Numbered from the stretch's first letter, positions 45,857 to 55,522 are shown. The stretch is 64,000 nt of DNA from Lysinibacillus xylanilyticus (GCF_001708185.1 NZ_MDDN01000003.1:186001-250000), one strand, 5' to 3'. The notes: generated from the sequence alone by a model not told the origin. Program-made: numbers and translations.

Positions 45857-46138
45857 ATGTTTTTTGCGAAAGAAGTAACAGAGGAAGAAGCTAAACAACT
45901 ACGTGTTGATACGTGGGAACCATGGGTAGGTGAAACGGATAAAGGAATGTGGCACCTAGAAGAACAAGAGGTTTTCTATGTAACAGATGGAGAAGTGTTC
46001 ATTACCGTTGACGAAAAAAAATATCATCTTACGAAGGGATGGGTAGTTTCTTTAGCTAAAGATCTTGTCTGTGAATGGGATTGTCCTGTCCTTGTAAAAA
46101 AGAATTTTATATTAAACCAAGAAATTGATTTGAAATAA
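45857..46138 (+). CDS. small cupin protein
   Basis: 93 residues from ATG 45857 (AGAGGG 9 bases upstream). The GMWHLEEQEVFYVTDGEVFI stretch and later KGWVVSLAKDLVCEWDCP follow the Cupin_3/DUF861 (EutQ-like) pattern; the metal site is incomplete, with E in place of one His. It may be a small enzyme or a ligand-binding partner. It lies between the MATE gene and the amidohydrolase in the same operon. Confidence 0.8.
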   Translation: MFFAKEVTEEEAKQLRVDTWEPWVGETDKGMWHLEEQEVFYVTDGEVFITVDEKKYHLTKGWVVSLAKDLVCEWDCPVLVKKNFILNQEIDLK

Positions 46139-46154
46139 ATATTGGAGGTGTACT

Positions 46155-47798
46155 ATGGGTGAAACAAAAGTGGAAGCTGAAGTTGTATTTATTAATGGAG
46201 AAGTAATCACAGTAGATCAAAAGAATACAGTAACAGAGGCTGTAGCTGTTAAAGATAATCGCATTATCTTTGTAGGTTTAAATAGTGAGGTTAATCGTTT
46301 TATAGGAGACAAAACGAGTGTCATCGATTTGCAAGGAAAAACACTTCTTCCTGGATTTATAGATTCTCATATTCACTTAACATATTATGGATTGAATCAG
46401 TTGGCGATAAATTGCAAAGCTGAGCATATCGATTCCATTGAGGTTTTATTAGATGATTTGAAAAAGAAATCCTTAGAGACGCCTAAAGGTGAATGGATAC
46501 GGGCTTTTGGATTCAATGAAACCGCTGTAAAGGAAATGAGGTATCCAACAATCGATGAACTGAATGCAATTTCAGTAGAACATCCCATTATGATATCGCG
46601 TACTTGTAACCATATCAGTGTTTTAAATAGTAAAGCACTTGAACTAGCGCAAATAAACGAAAATACACCAGATCCTGACGGGGGAGTTATTGAAAGAGAT
46701 CTTGAAGGGAAATTGACAGGAAAATTAATTGAAGCAGCAAATATGGAAATGAACGATGTTGCAAGACATACAGAAGATGAACAAAGACAGGCTGTAAAAA
46801 TTGCTTCAGATCATTTCATTGCTTCGGGCTTAACAAGTGTACATGATGCAGGAGGACAAGGACCTGATAGTTTCCGCATACTGCAACAGGCTGTGAAAAG
46901 CAGGGATATTCGTGTCAGAGTATACGCAATGATATGTCAGATAAATAACTCCCAAGAATTTGTCGATAAAATGATGGAATCTGGTGTAGTAACTGGTACG
47001 GGAGATGAAAGATTTAAAGTAGGGCCGGCAAAAATGTTTACAGATGGAAGTAGCACTGGGCCTACCATTGCGACCCGTAAGCCATACGACAGTGACCCAA
47101 ACAATTATGGCATTCTATATCAAAGTGAGGAAGAAATTTACGAAGTTTTAGGAGAAGCACATAAAAAAGGATATCAACTCACTGTACATGCACAAGGTGA
47201 TAAAGCCATTGAAATGTATTTAAATTGTGTGGAAAAGGCGATTGAGGAATCACCAAGAACAAACCATCGCCATCGAATTGAGCATGCAGGAATCTCATCG
47301 CCAGATTTACAAGAAAGAATGAAAAAACTTGGAATTATACCGATACCAAATCCTCCATTTCCGTATGAATTCGGAGAGATTTATGTAAGGCATTACGGTG
47401 ATCGCGTTCAACATATGTACGCTGCCCGTGATTATATTGATCAGGGGATCATAGCAGCAGGTGGATCAGATGCGCCAGTTACTGATATTAACCCTTTATT
47501 AGGAATTCATGTTGCTGTTAATAGAAAAAGCCAGTCGGGTATGGATATTGGTTCCAGTCAATGCATAAGTGTTATGGAGGCTATAAAATTATATACATGG
47601 AATGGTGCTTATGCGAGTTTTGAAGAAGATATAAAAGGGAGCATCGAGGTTGGTAAGTTAGCCGATTTAGTAGTTCTTAATGAAAGCATTTTAAATGTCA
47701 GCCCAGACCAAATTAAAGATTTAAAAGTAGAAAAAACTATGATCGATGGTGAAATTATCTATTCCAAAGAAAATTTTGTGGAACTAAATCGAGTATAG
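46155..47798 (+). CDS. YtcJ/NfdA-type amidohydrolase
   Basis: 547 residues, amidohydrolase-3 family. The metal site starts with HIH (72-74) in GFIDSHIHLTYYG. Further ligands are in HAQGDKAIE and HRIEHAGISS, and Asp in AAGGSDAPVTDINP. This matches YtcJ and the N-substituted formamide deformylase NfdA. In this operon it may release an amine that the FAD oxidase and ALDH then oxidise. RBS GGAGGTG is ideal. Last gene before the terminator. Confidence 0.88.
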   Translation: MGETKVEAEVVFINGEVITVDQKNTVTEAVAVKDNRIIFVGLNSEVNRFIGDKTSVIDLQGKTLLPGFIDSHIHLTYYGLNQLAINCKAEHIDSIEVLLDDLKKKSLETPKGEWIRAFGFNETAVKEMRYPTIDELNAISVEHPIMISRTCNHISVLNSKALELAQINENTPDPDGGVIERDLEGKLTGKLIEAANMEMNDVARHTEDEQRQAVKIASDHFIASGLTSVHDAGGQGPDSFRILQQAVKSRDIRVRVYAMICQINNSQEFVDKMMESGVVTGTGDERFKVGPAKMFTDGSSTGPTIATRKPYDSDPNNYGILYQSEEEIYEVLGEAHKKGYQLTVHAQGDKAIEMYLNCVEKAIEESPRTNHRHRIEHAGISSPDLQERMKKLGIIPIPNPPFPYEFGEIYVRHYGDRVQHMYAARDYIDQGIIAAGGSDAPVTDINPLLGIHVAVNRKSQSGMDIGSSQCISVMEAIKLYTWNGAYASFEEDIKGSIEVGKLADLVVLNESILNVSPDQIKDLKVEKTMIDGEIIYSKENFVELNRV

Positions 47799-47905
47799 AT
47801 TATTAAATGATAGTATGCTGAATACGCCTATACGCCAGTTTGTAAGTATAAAAATCACGTGATTTATACCTATTAAATTATCAAGGTGAACCTTACTTTG
47901 AACGG

Positions 47906-47940
47906 AACCCCGAATAGTGGATCTATTCGGGGATTTTTGT
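47906..47940 (+). terminator. terminator of catabolic operon
   Basis: CCCCGAATAG pairs perfectly with CTATTCGGGG, 5-base loop, followed by ATTTTTGTG. Confidence 0.92.
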
Positions 47941-48377
47941 GTTATTAAAAGGCAAAATCCTTTAGGTTCTTGCAACAAAACTGTGTATCCATGACTTTGT
48001 AATCATCAGAGTGAAAGTCGAACAATTGATTGCTGTCACTGTTTGTCAAACTAGTCTTCGGCTAAATCTACATACATTTAATGTAAAAAAAACATCAAAA
48101 ACCTCATCAACCAAAGTTTGGAAGAAAAATGGTATCTTTTCAGATTGTTGGCGAAAAAGAACGGACGTTTCAGCAGGGAGTGTCGTAAATAAACATTGGG
48201 TGATGTGCTATTCCTCGTGTTTTTTTGGGCAGGGCTGTTCGGTATGTGTTACTATTTAGTTGTTCCATTAATAATTACTAAAATACGGTAAAATGTTTAG
48301 AAATGTAGGGACTAGCGATAAGCTTAGTATCAGAAAAAACTAATTTTACTGGTCAATGAAGGGGATCTGTATTCGAT
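47941..48377. other. intergenic with decayed membrane-protein scrap
   Basis: Around 48200 a frame reads VLFLVFFWAGLFGMCYYLVV without a start, and an upstream frame contains WKKNGIFSDCWRKRTD. No intact gene. Confidence 0.35.
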
Positions 48378-49337
48378 ATGTTAAAAGATGATATTATTTC
48401 GGATAAGCTGCAGCAATTTGTTTCTGGGGACTCTATTCAACGTCAAAGTATGAAGACTAGCCTTGCTGATTTTATTCTGTCATCTGGTGAAACTTCGAAA
48501 GCTGCAAAATGGATAGTTAGCTATATCGAGAGCTTATGTCATTACAAGTATGATAAGGGTGTTTACACTCAAATGAACAACCCGGAATTAATTGCTGATT
48601 TATTAGAAGTGGCTTATGAAAGTCTGAGTAGGGACGCTGATTTGCAACCATACTTTACGCCAATCGCTAGATTATTGTATATTGACAAAGAGGAACGAGA
48701 CACATTAGATTCTGAACAATATGTTCAGTACAGAACAGCTGCGATGTTGGATGAATTATTTTCCTTAAACGTTTCGTTGCCACCGGAGGTAGTAGAGCTG
48801 ATGTTATCGGATTATTATAGAAAGGATATACCGACAAAAGAGTTCATTTGCAGTATATGGTGGAGATTGGCTGAAAGAGGCATTAATATATCTAATCATA
48901 TAAGTTCACTTGTCATCAATGTTGATAACCACGAATCTTCTACTCTCACTAATAATAGTATACTAGCTTTATGGGCTTGCATTCGCAGGGGATTCTTTAA
49001 TACACCTATCCCTGATAGTAATCTAACTTACCACGTTTGGCTTTGGCATATGACTACAAGCTGTGTTGGTAAACTGAAGAAAAGATACGAGGAACCTACC
49101 CGCTCAGTGGCGGTCGGCTGTCTTCTTGAAACTGCAAGGATATACCCGGAGGCTCAAGCTCTGATTCTAGAGTGCATGGATAAATGGGGAATTGCAGAAC
49201 CAAAGCGTCCACGTAGTGATTTTCAACGAGATTTAAAAGAGCTTTTTTCACGTTGCGAAAATCATCCAGGCATAAATTGCTTACCAGAGAATTATGTTAT
49301 TACTAAAAAAGGAATCATGTCGAGATCTAAATCGTAA
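48378..49337 (+). CDS. hypothetical protein, 319 residues, helical
   Basis: Cytosolic and almost all alpha-helical, with short repeating helices (ELIADLLEVAYESLS, YVQYRTAAMLDELF, RSVAVGCLLETARI) that suggest a HEAT/TPR-like solenoid. No catalytic motif or signal. GAAGGGGA lies some 12 bases before the ATG. I do not recognise the family. It borders a recombinase island and may be accessory. Confidence 0.65.
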   Translation: MLKDDIISDKLQQFVSGDSIQRQSMKTSLADFILSSGETSKAAKWIVSYIESLCHYKYDKGVYTQMNNPELIADLLEVAYESLSRDADLQPYFTPIARLLYIDKEERDTLDSEQYVQYRTAAMLDELFSLNVSLPPEVVELMLSDYYRKDIPTKEFICSIWWRLAERGINISNHISSLVINVDNHESSTLTNNSILALWACIRRGFFNTPIPDSNLTYHVWLWHMTTSCVGKLKKRYEEPTRSVAVGCLLETARIYPEAQALILECMDKWGIAEPKRPRSDFQRDLKELFSRCENHPGINCLPENYVITKKGIMSRSKS

Positions 49338-49487
49338 TTCAAATAATGTAAGGATCGTACAAATCAAGTTTGGTTATTTTGAAAAAGTAATTGATAATAA
49401 AATAATGATAAAAAGATGTGATTTTTTTGCTTAATAAATGTATCATACTTTAATTAATTCTTTAGGTTTTTATATATTAATATATAT

Positions 49488-49625
49488 AGTTAGAGACGAT
49501 TTTTTAAAAATCCAGATAAAAGATAATTAACGAACTATTTTATTTGAAATCTTTTATAACATTCGTGTTTAATTTGTGAAAGTGCTATTCGTTCACCGGC
49601 TGAACACTTAACCTTTTGATAAAAC
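49488..49625 (+). repeat. left inverted end repeat of recombinase island
   Basis: Starting GTTAGAGACGA, with AAAAGATAATTAACGAAC and ATTCGTGTTTAATTTGTGAA, this matches the reverse complement of 53285-53440 at about 70 percent over ~125 bases by eye. A partial third copy is at 32893-32960. Confidence 0.65.
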
Positions 49626-49701
49626 AGGAATAATAGATTTAAAAGTTATTTAAACGTTAATAATAAAGACGGTTTCACGAATGGAATTTTTATGACCTGT
49701 C

Positions 49702-49938
49702 CATAACCTCAATGAAACGGAGGGAATAGTAGTTTATGTCACCATTTTTTATAATTACACATTACTAACTGTGTTTCTCCCCGACGAATATAGACACTAT
49801 TCTCTTTTGGTAGTCATTATATTTTGGTTGGTTTTCAAAATTGGAATTTCTACTCAAAAATTAATATCAATGCAAAAAAGGAGAAATCATCTAAAAAATA
49901 GGAACGTTCGAGTGCTTTTTTTATATTATTCAAACTGA
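49702..49938 (+). pseudogene. possible membrane-protein tail
   Basis: An uninterrupted 78-codon frame (GIVVYVTIFYNYTLLTVFLP, LVVIIFWLVFKIGIST, then a basic tail) ends with TGA at 49936. There is no start codon with an RBS and an upstream stop, so it looks like a truncated gene. The remainder of 49940-50139 shows no gene. Confidence 0.35.
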
Positions 49939-50139
49939 CCTGAGAGTAATTCATGTAAACAAGTACCCGTCTAAATGATTCTCGAATTATCTGAGCGTTG
50001 TTCTGTATTTAACTGGAAGGTCAGGAGACATGAGACAATAAACAATAGCTTATAATAACAATCAATGAGAAAATATCCATTTTTAATTGACAAATAATCC
50101 ATATATGTTATGATTACAAAAATCTAATATAAACAAGGG

Positions 50140-50208
50140 AAACCCCCAAGATGTACAAATTAACGTTATTTCTAAATGTTAATTTGTATTTAACTTGGGG
50201 GTTTTTCG
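50140..50208 (+). terminator. long two-tier hairpin before recombinase remnant
   Basis: AAACCCCCAAG pairs with CTTGGGGGTTT, and inside it TACAAATTAAC pairs with GTTAATTTGTA. TTTTT follows. It ends 29 bases before the recombinase start codon, so it lies in that gene's leader or ends an upstream transcript. Confidence 0.8.
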
Positions 50209-50236
50209 TGTAATTTTAAGGGAAGAGGGATTTATT

Positions 50237-51665
50237 ATGAATAACACGATTACTGAAAAAAGCACATTAGAAGAAGCATATCTAGATCAAAAACTGGATA
50301 GTGTATGGTCACAAAATTCTAAGAATGTCTATCGAAGAAATATTAAAAAGATTTCGGAACATATGAAGGGCCTTGGATTATAACCTACAATCGAGAATGT
50401 AACAAGTCGATACTGTAACAAATGGTTAAAAGATCATTATGGAAACTACCAGCCAAGTACACTTAACCAACAAAAAGTACAATGACTTCTCTTTTTAGAC
50501 ATTTAAATAATGAGGGAATTGTAAATAATAATCCGTTTTTAAACGTAAGCATTGAAGTTTTTTCAGGGGATACGCATTTATCAGACTTAGATATTATGGA
50601 ACTGTACTAAGTGTACAAAGCAGCGCATGAATTACAAGCAGTTGGAGTAAATATTCTCGCGCCAATGCTGCTGAATATTTATACTGGATTACGTTCAACT
50701 AATTTAATTAAATTAAAGGTCAATTCGCTAGAAAAGGAAGAATGTTCAATTAATATTATCCTTGATAAAGAAGATATCAAAGATAATCAAGAGGATAGAG
50801 AAACACCCATTATTAATTCAAAGAATAGGGAAGGCGTACTTCCATTACCACCAAAAGCATGACTATACTTTGTGAATATGCTAAAGATAAGTCACCAGAA
50901 GATTCATTGCTTTATGGGTTAAAAGGAAAAGCCTTTGCCAACAAACAGATGAATTACATTGTTAAAAAGATCTGCGAGCATCTAGGATGGATTGTAGAAA
51001 TGCCGGTCTCTGATGGAAGTGACAAGAAAAAGAAAATTAAGACCAAAAAGTATTTCACACCACATGGATTACGTTATTCAATAGCAGGCATATTCCACGA
51101 TATGGGCGTCGAAGATAATTCTATTCCGATGCTACTATTGCATTCAAAGAAACAGTCTTTAGATCCTTTGAGTCGCTATATTTTTAGATATTCTCGAGAA
51201 TATAAACAACTTCGTGCAGCACAGATTTTACTGGAAACAGTTCTAGAGACTGCGTTAGAAATGGAAGATAGATTTGGTGTACCAATGGATTTAGAATCTA
51301 TCTACGAACAACTACCAACTGCATATGAAAACCTATTAAAAAATTCATCCTATATTATTGTATTTAAAGATCAGCTAATTCGCCTTACTTTTTCGAAAAT
51401 GGAACACGCAATGTTATCGAATCCAAGTACTTACTCTACTAATTATTTTACTAGTTCAAACGAAGGTAATATTGAAAAATCACCATTTCAGTTTGCTGAA
51501 GTAAACCCTAATTCTTATCATCAACAAGTCGGGTTTCAATCAGAAGGATTTTCAATACCCTCAACAAATATGAATTATCCATATCAACCGCAGTCGATGA
51601 CTAATCATTATCAACCTAATTATCCAACGCATTTAAACGGTTACGAAATATTTAATAAAAGATAA
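50237..51665 (+). pseudogene. broken large tyrosine recombinase
   Basis: The gene starts MNNTITEKSTLEEAYLDQKL after GAGGG and is interrupted by TAA (50381), a frameshift near 50480, TAA (50608) and a frameshift near 50857. The pieces carry YTGLRSTNLIKLK (Arg I), PHGLRYSIAGIFHDMG (HxLR) and HSKKQSLDPLSRYIFRYS (C-terminal active site). The C-terminal ~130 residues are Asn/Gln/Tyr-rich. It is unrelated in detail to the intact minus-strand recombinase next to it. Non-functional as it stands. Confidence 0.85.
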
Positions 51666-51702
51666 CTACCCAATTACGGGTGTTTTCTTTCCTAGCAAGG
51701 GA

Positions 51703-52608
51703 TCAAAAAATTCGAAAAGAATCAATTGCTTTCTTCTTCTGCTCATATTCAACATGTGTATAGACTTGAGTTGATGTAATACTTTCATGGCCAAGTAATT
51801 CTTGCAGTGTTCGTAAATCAACGTTTTCTTTATTTTGCTGTAACATCAATGTTGCAAAAGTATGCCGTAAGTGATGTAGCGAGAAGCGGGTAGGCGGGAG
51901 GCCTGCCTTTTTCAATACATCTTTAAAGATGACATGTAAACCCCGCGGATCTAATGCTTTACGATTTTTATTTAGAAAAACAGGTTCTGTTGGATAAATT
52001 TGATATGATCTTAAAGAAGCTTTATAAGATGCCAGAAGCGGTATTAAGTGTGGATGAAGGGGCAATATCCGTTCTTTTTTTCCTTTTCCATCAATTCGAA
52101 TCGTTTCATTTACCAGATCAACTTGTTCCCATGTTAATGAAACAAGTTCAGAACGTCTTATACCTGTTGTTGCTAATAATTTAAACATTAGCTCATTTCG
52201 CTTCGAAAAACGTGATTGGGCGCGTTCTAAATAGTCAAATAGCTGCTTTAGATCCGTTAATGTCATATACACAGGAAGTTTATCATCGGTCTTTGGCGAT
52301 TCAATCCCGTGCGTAAAATCATTAGCAAGGTATCGTTCTATTAAACAATATTTGGCGAACGATTTTAAGGAAGAAATTTTTCGGTTCACCGAACGAGGTT
52401 TTTGTTTTAAAGATCCTAATAGATATTGGATAAAGCGACGTACTTGGGTCTTGGTAATCTCATTTAAACAAGTTGAACAGCCATGGTCCGTTAAAAAGGT
52501 TAAGAAGAGCTGTAAATCGTATTCATAACTCGTAACCGTATTTTCCGAGTAATTTTTTTCAATCTCAATATACAATACAAATTCGTCAATGGCAGCGTGT
52601 AGTTGCAA
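51703..52608 (-). CDS. XerC/D-like tyrosine recombinase, intact
   Basis: 301 residues. The N-terminal SAM-like core-binding domain (1-~100) precedes a catalytic domain with R151 in TTGIRRSE, K near 175-177 (GKGKKER), H245/R248 in HHLRHTF, H274 in LLGHES and nucleophile Y283 in QVYTHV. A TTG start is preceded by GGAGG at 9 bases. It lacks a dedicated directionality gene beside it. Five decayed copies in the same orientation lie at 25.8-36.8 kb, so it or its relatives were repeatedly inserted or duplicated. Not the housekeeping XerC/XerD by context. Confidence 0.9.
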   Translation of the reverse strand: MQLHAAIDEFVLYIEIEKNYSENTVTSYEYDLQLFLTFLTDHGCSTCLNEITKTQVRRFIQYLLGSLKQKPRSVNRKISSLKSFAKYCLIERYLANDFTHGIESPKTDDKLPVYMTLTDLKQLFDYLERAQSRFSKRNELMFKLLATTGIRRSELVSLTWEQVDLVNETIRIDGKGKKERILPLHPHLIPLLASYKASLRSYQIYPTEPVFLNKNRKALDPRGLHVIFKDVLKKAGLPPTRFSLHHLRHTFATLMLQQNKENVDLRTLQELLGHESITSTQVYTHVEYEQKKKAIDSFRIF

Positions 52609-52758
52609 GTATAAAACCTCCAGATATCGTATTAAACAATAATTATTATCCGTACAAAATCATCCCATTATCGTAAAAAAGGAGAGTTATCGTTCACATG
52701 AAAATTATAAGGAACTTAAGAATTACAAGTCGAAAAGTACAGATATTATGGGTAGTTG

Positions 52759-52819
<61 letters not shown>

Positions 52820-53069
52820 GTGTTTCAATGAAAAGTATACTAATAATATTGAGACAGAATGATAAAAATTGGTGGAATTTTAACAGTTTTGGATCTCGGA
52901 TTTTAACAGCATGTCAATCGATGAATCGACTCCATTAAATATACTATATATATTGGTCCATCGATAAGTCCTCATTCGACTGCATATTTTCATGGCAATT
53001 CGTTGAAATATCAATGTTCATCTCAAGTTGAACTTTCGCTTTTTATTTTATTTAATCTCTGACTTATAT

Positions 53070-53192
53070 AGATTGTTTCAAATCCATTAGCACACACCAA
53101 GTTTATCTTCCATGTCTAATGCAGTCTCAAGAACTGTTTCAGTAAAATCTTGGTGTCATACCAAGCTGTTTCAATTCTCTAGAAGATCTTAA
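53070..53192 (-). pseudogene. second fragment of the large tyrosine recombinase
   Basis: The minus strand reads ETVLETALDMEDKLGV, and the DNA matches 51187-51300 of the broken recombinase in inverted orientation (GAAACAGTTCTTGAGACTGC versus GAAACAGTTCTAGAGACTGC). Confidence 0.75.
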
Positions 53193-53284
53193 CATTTAGT
53201 GATTTAAAGCAGTTTTTATAATAAATTGTGTTTCATTATTCAGGCGTTACTTCCTTAATCAGTAAAGAAATTACTTTTATATAT

Positions 53285-53440
53285 AATGTTCGTGTTTTAT
53301 TCAATCAGTGAAGTCTCCAGCTGGTGGACAATTCGCATTTTCACGAACAAAATACGAATATTATTAATTATTTATCGCTAAATAATTCGTTAATTATCTT
53401 TTCAGGATTGATTACGAAGACTCGTCTCTAACAATTCATA
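53285..53440 (-). repeat. right inverted end repeat of recombinase island
   Basis: The reverse complement reads GTTAGAGACGAG..., AAAAGATAATTAACGAAT..., ATTCGTATTTTGTTCGTGAA, corresponding block by block to 49488-49625. It may be a decayed gene 3' end (RENANCPPAGDFTD on the minus strand). Confidence 0.65.
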
Positions 53441-53444
53441 GCTT

Positions 53445-53708
53445 CAATCTCCTTCTTTTCAATTGCCGCTTCCAGAATTTCCACATAGCTTCCATTACTG
53501 AAAGACGAGCATACGTTGATTATCCGTGGTTCCACCGAATCCTCTCATACAAATACATCAGTAGCTCATTTGAATGCAGATAACGCCTGTACACGTTGTT
53601 AATTTCCAAGCGCAGCTCATATGAAATGAAATGATTCGTGTTCGCTTCTTCGTTTTTAATATTTATTTCAAATACTTCATCTCTAACGTTCTGGCACCAA
53701 AAAAGCAT
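53445..53708 (-). pseudogene. decayed gene tail, unknown
   Basis: Frames EVFEINIKNEEANTNHFISY...RRYLHSNELLMYLYERIRW, then after a break SFSNGSYVEILEAAIEKKEI to a stop right at the island end repeat. It reads like real protein; no start region is seen. Unknown family. Confidence 0.4.
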
Positions 53709-53731
53709 CGGTTTTTACACCGATGCTTTAT
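53699..53731 (-). terminator. terminator of ABC-F gene
   Basis: On the minus strand AAAGCATCGGTG...ACCGATGCTTTTTTGG follows the stop codon directly. Confidence 0.9.
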
Positions 53732-53735
53732 CCAT

Positions 53736-55217
53736 TTAACAAATGTTTATAGTTTTTGTTGCAACTGTTTGTTGAAATGCCTGATCATGCTCAACAATAA
53801 CCATTGTCGGATTAAATCTTTGAATAAGCTCTTCAATCTGCATGCGAGAATAAATATCAACGAAATTTAATGGTTCATCCCAAATATATAAATGAGCTTT
53901 TTCACATAAACTTTTGGCTATAAGCAGCTTTTTCTTTTGTCCACCAGAATAATGAGCTATATCTTTCTCAAATTGAATTCGGTCAAAATCCATCTTACGT
54001 AGGATGGATTTAAACAACGTTTCATCAATCTCATGTTCTTCAATAAAGTCCGATAACAGTCCCTTCAAATGAGAAGTATCTTGTTGGACATAGGAAATAA
54101 TGAGGCCTGAACCTAAATGTATTGAGCCTGAATGCTGTATCGGATTTCCTAGAATTAGTTTGAGGATACTACTTTTACCGCTTCCATTCTTTCCATCCAG
54201 TACAATTCGATCACCTTGTTCAACTTTAAAGCTAATTGGCTTATTTACGATTTGATCATCGTACTTAACAGACACATCCGCCAAAACAATCAATTCATTT
54301 GAATGTAATTCCAATGGTTCTATTTTTAATGACTCCGATTTTTCCACATTTTTTAGCAATTGTGACTTTTCCTCAATAGCTTTTTGTTGCCTTGATTGAA
54401 GATTCTTTGCTCTTTTCATCATCTTTGCCGCTTTATGTCCTACAAAACCCTTATCCAACTTAGAACCCGAATTCGTCGTCCCATTCTTGGAAGCTTCCAC
54501 TTGATTAGACCATCCTGCTGAACGCTTCGAAGACTGTGTTAATCTCCCAATGTCTTTTTGTAGACGCTGATTTGTTGCCGCTTCGTGTTCCTGCTGTCTA
54601 TCAAAATTTAACTTCCAAGAAGAATAGTTACCACTTTGCACTTCAATATTTGCCCTATTGATAGATAAAATATGGTCAACGCATCCATCTAAAAAGATTC
54701 TGTCATGTGAAATTAAAATAAACCCTTTTTTCTTCCTTAGATAATCAGAGACCGTCTTTCGTGCATCCGTGTCTAGATGATTGGTTGGCTCATCAATTAA
54801 TAGAAATTGACCCTCAGTCAAAAAAAGTGCAGCAAGTAACACCTTTGTTTGCTCTCCATTTGATAATGTTTTAAATGGTCTGTACATGATCTCAGCATCA
54901 ACATTTAGATAGGATATTTCACGAAGATATTCCCAATCTTCTGCTTGAGGACAAATTTCTTCAAAGATTTCATAAGTATATTTGTTTTTATCCGAAACTG
55001 GATAAGGAAAATAATTAAATTCTACAGAAGAAATGATTTTCCCGCTATACTCATAATTCCCTAATAATAAATGAAAGAATGTTGTTTTACCTCGTCCGTT
55101 TCTACCAATAAATCCGAGTTTCCAATCCGTATCTATTTGAAAGTTTACTCCTTCAAAAATATTATCAAAGCTACCTGGATAAGAAAAAGTTAAATCTTGA
55201 ACTTTAATCATTGACAT
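53736..55217 (-). CDS. lsa(B)-like: Lsa-type ABC-F ribosome protection protein
   Basis: 493 residues from the ATG at 55217, with AAAGGAGG upstream; the longer frame is not needed. Two ABC domains: Walker A IGRNGRGKTT (38-46) and DGKNGSGKSS; signatures LSNGEQTK and YSGGQKKK; Walker B LLIDEPTNHLD and IWDEPLNFVD. The linker between them (~residues 225-310, rich in K, S, Q) is the antibiotic-responsive arm. There is no membrane domain. The start SMIKVQDLTFSYPGSFDNIF is very like Lsa(B). Family role: dislodging lincosamides, pleuromutilins or streptogramin A from the ribosome. A regulated leader precedes it. Confidence 0.92.
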   Translation of the reverse strand: MSMIKVQDLTFSYPGSFDNIFEGVNFQIDTDWKLGFIGRNGRGKTTFFHLLLGNYEYSGKIISSVEFNYFPYPVSDKNKYTYEIFEEICPQAEDWEYLREISYLNVDAEIMYRPFKTLSNGEQTKVLLAALFLTEGQFLLIDEPTNHLDTDARKTVSDYLRKKKGFILISHDRIFLDGCVDHILSINRANIEVQSGNYSSWKLNFDRQQEHEAATNQRLQKDIGRLTQSSKRSAGWSNQVEASKNGTTNSGSKLDKGFVGHKAAKMMKRAKNLQSRQQKAIEEKSQLLKNVEKSESLKIEPLELHSNELIVLADVSVKYDDQIVNKPISFKVEQGDRIVLDGKNGSGKSSILKLILGNPIQHSGSIHLGSGLIISYVQQDTSHLKGLLSDFIEEHEIDETLFKSILRKMDFDRIQFEKDIAHYSGGQKKKLLIAKSLCEKAHLYIWDEPLNFVDIYSRMQIEELIQRFNPTMVIVEHDQAFQQTVATKTINIC

Positions 55218-55224
55218 GATAATT

Positions 55225-55330
55225 CCTCCTTTGTATATCAACACTTTTTACTCTTTATACAAAGTCGGCACATCCATCTATTCTAAATTTCTCCGTATAA
55301 GTTTGATGGATATTAACGACTTATACGGAG
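55225..55330 (-). promoter_or_regulatory. four-arm, erm-like attenuator
   Basis: In transcript order: arm 1 CTCCGTATAAGT (55330-55319, inside the leader ORF), arm 2 ACTTATACGGAG (55302-55291), arm 3 CTTTGTATAAAG (55264-55253), arm 4 TATACAAAGGAG (55237-55226), which contains the AAAGGAGG RBS of the ABC-F gene. 1:2 and 3:4 pair perfectly over 12 and 9 bp. Arm 3 resembles arm 1, so 2:3 pairing (with G-U) can free the RBS. This is the erm(C) layout, by inference. Confidence 0.75.
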
Positions 55331-55366
55331 TATTACATGCGTAACAATCGTGTCTGATTCGCTCAT
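55313..55366 (-). CDS. 17-residue leader peptide of ABC-F gene
   Basis: ATG at 55366 with AAGGAG 9 bases upstream encodes MSESDTIVTHVILRISR and a TAA. Its last codons overlap attenuator arm 1, exactly where a drug-stalled ribosome would disrupt hairpin 1:2. Known erm and ABC-F leaders act this way. The ILR stretch loosely recalls RLR-type stalling motifs. Confidence 0.75.
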   Translation of the reverse strand: MSESDTIVTHVILRISR

Positions 55367-55412
55367 TTCTCTAGCTCCTTTATTTATTAGATTTTAGTGA
55401 CTATGAGAGAAT

Positions 55413-55447
55413 AAAAAATCCCCCCAATTTGTCATTGGAAGGATTAG
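55413..55447 (-). terminator. terminator upstream of leader peptide
   Basis: On the minus strand AATCCTTCCAAT and ATTGGGGGGATT pair through two G-U pairs and run into TTTTTATT. If the promoter lies further upstream, this is a transcriptional attenuator; otherwise it ends the decayed gene behind it. Confidence 0.65.
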
Positions 55448-55522
55448 ACTTTCACTTATATTAAATAAGTTTTTTTTGCCATTGGAATCATGACAAAAAA
55501 GTATAAACTGATTTATAAAAAT

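Noticed and set aside
48011..48259. 82-codon plus-strand frame
   Set aside because: Composition unlike a protein and no RBS; more coherent short hydrophobic codons lie in another frame, pointing to decayed DNA.
51954..52184. Plus-strand frame, also at 28264-28446, with conserved MLYDFYLEKQVL start
   Set aside because: It is antisense to the recombinase coding strand; its apparent conservation follows from the recombinase DNA homology.
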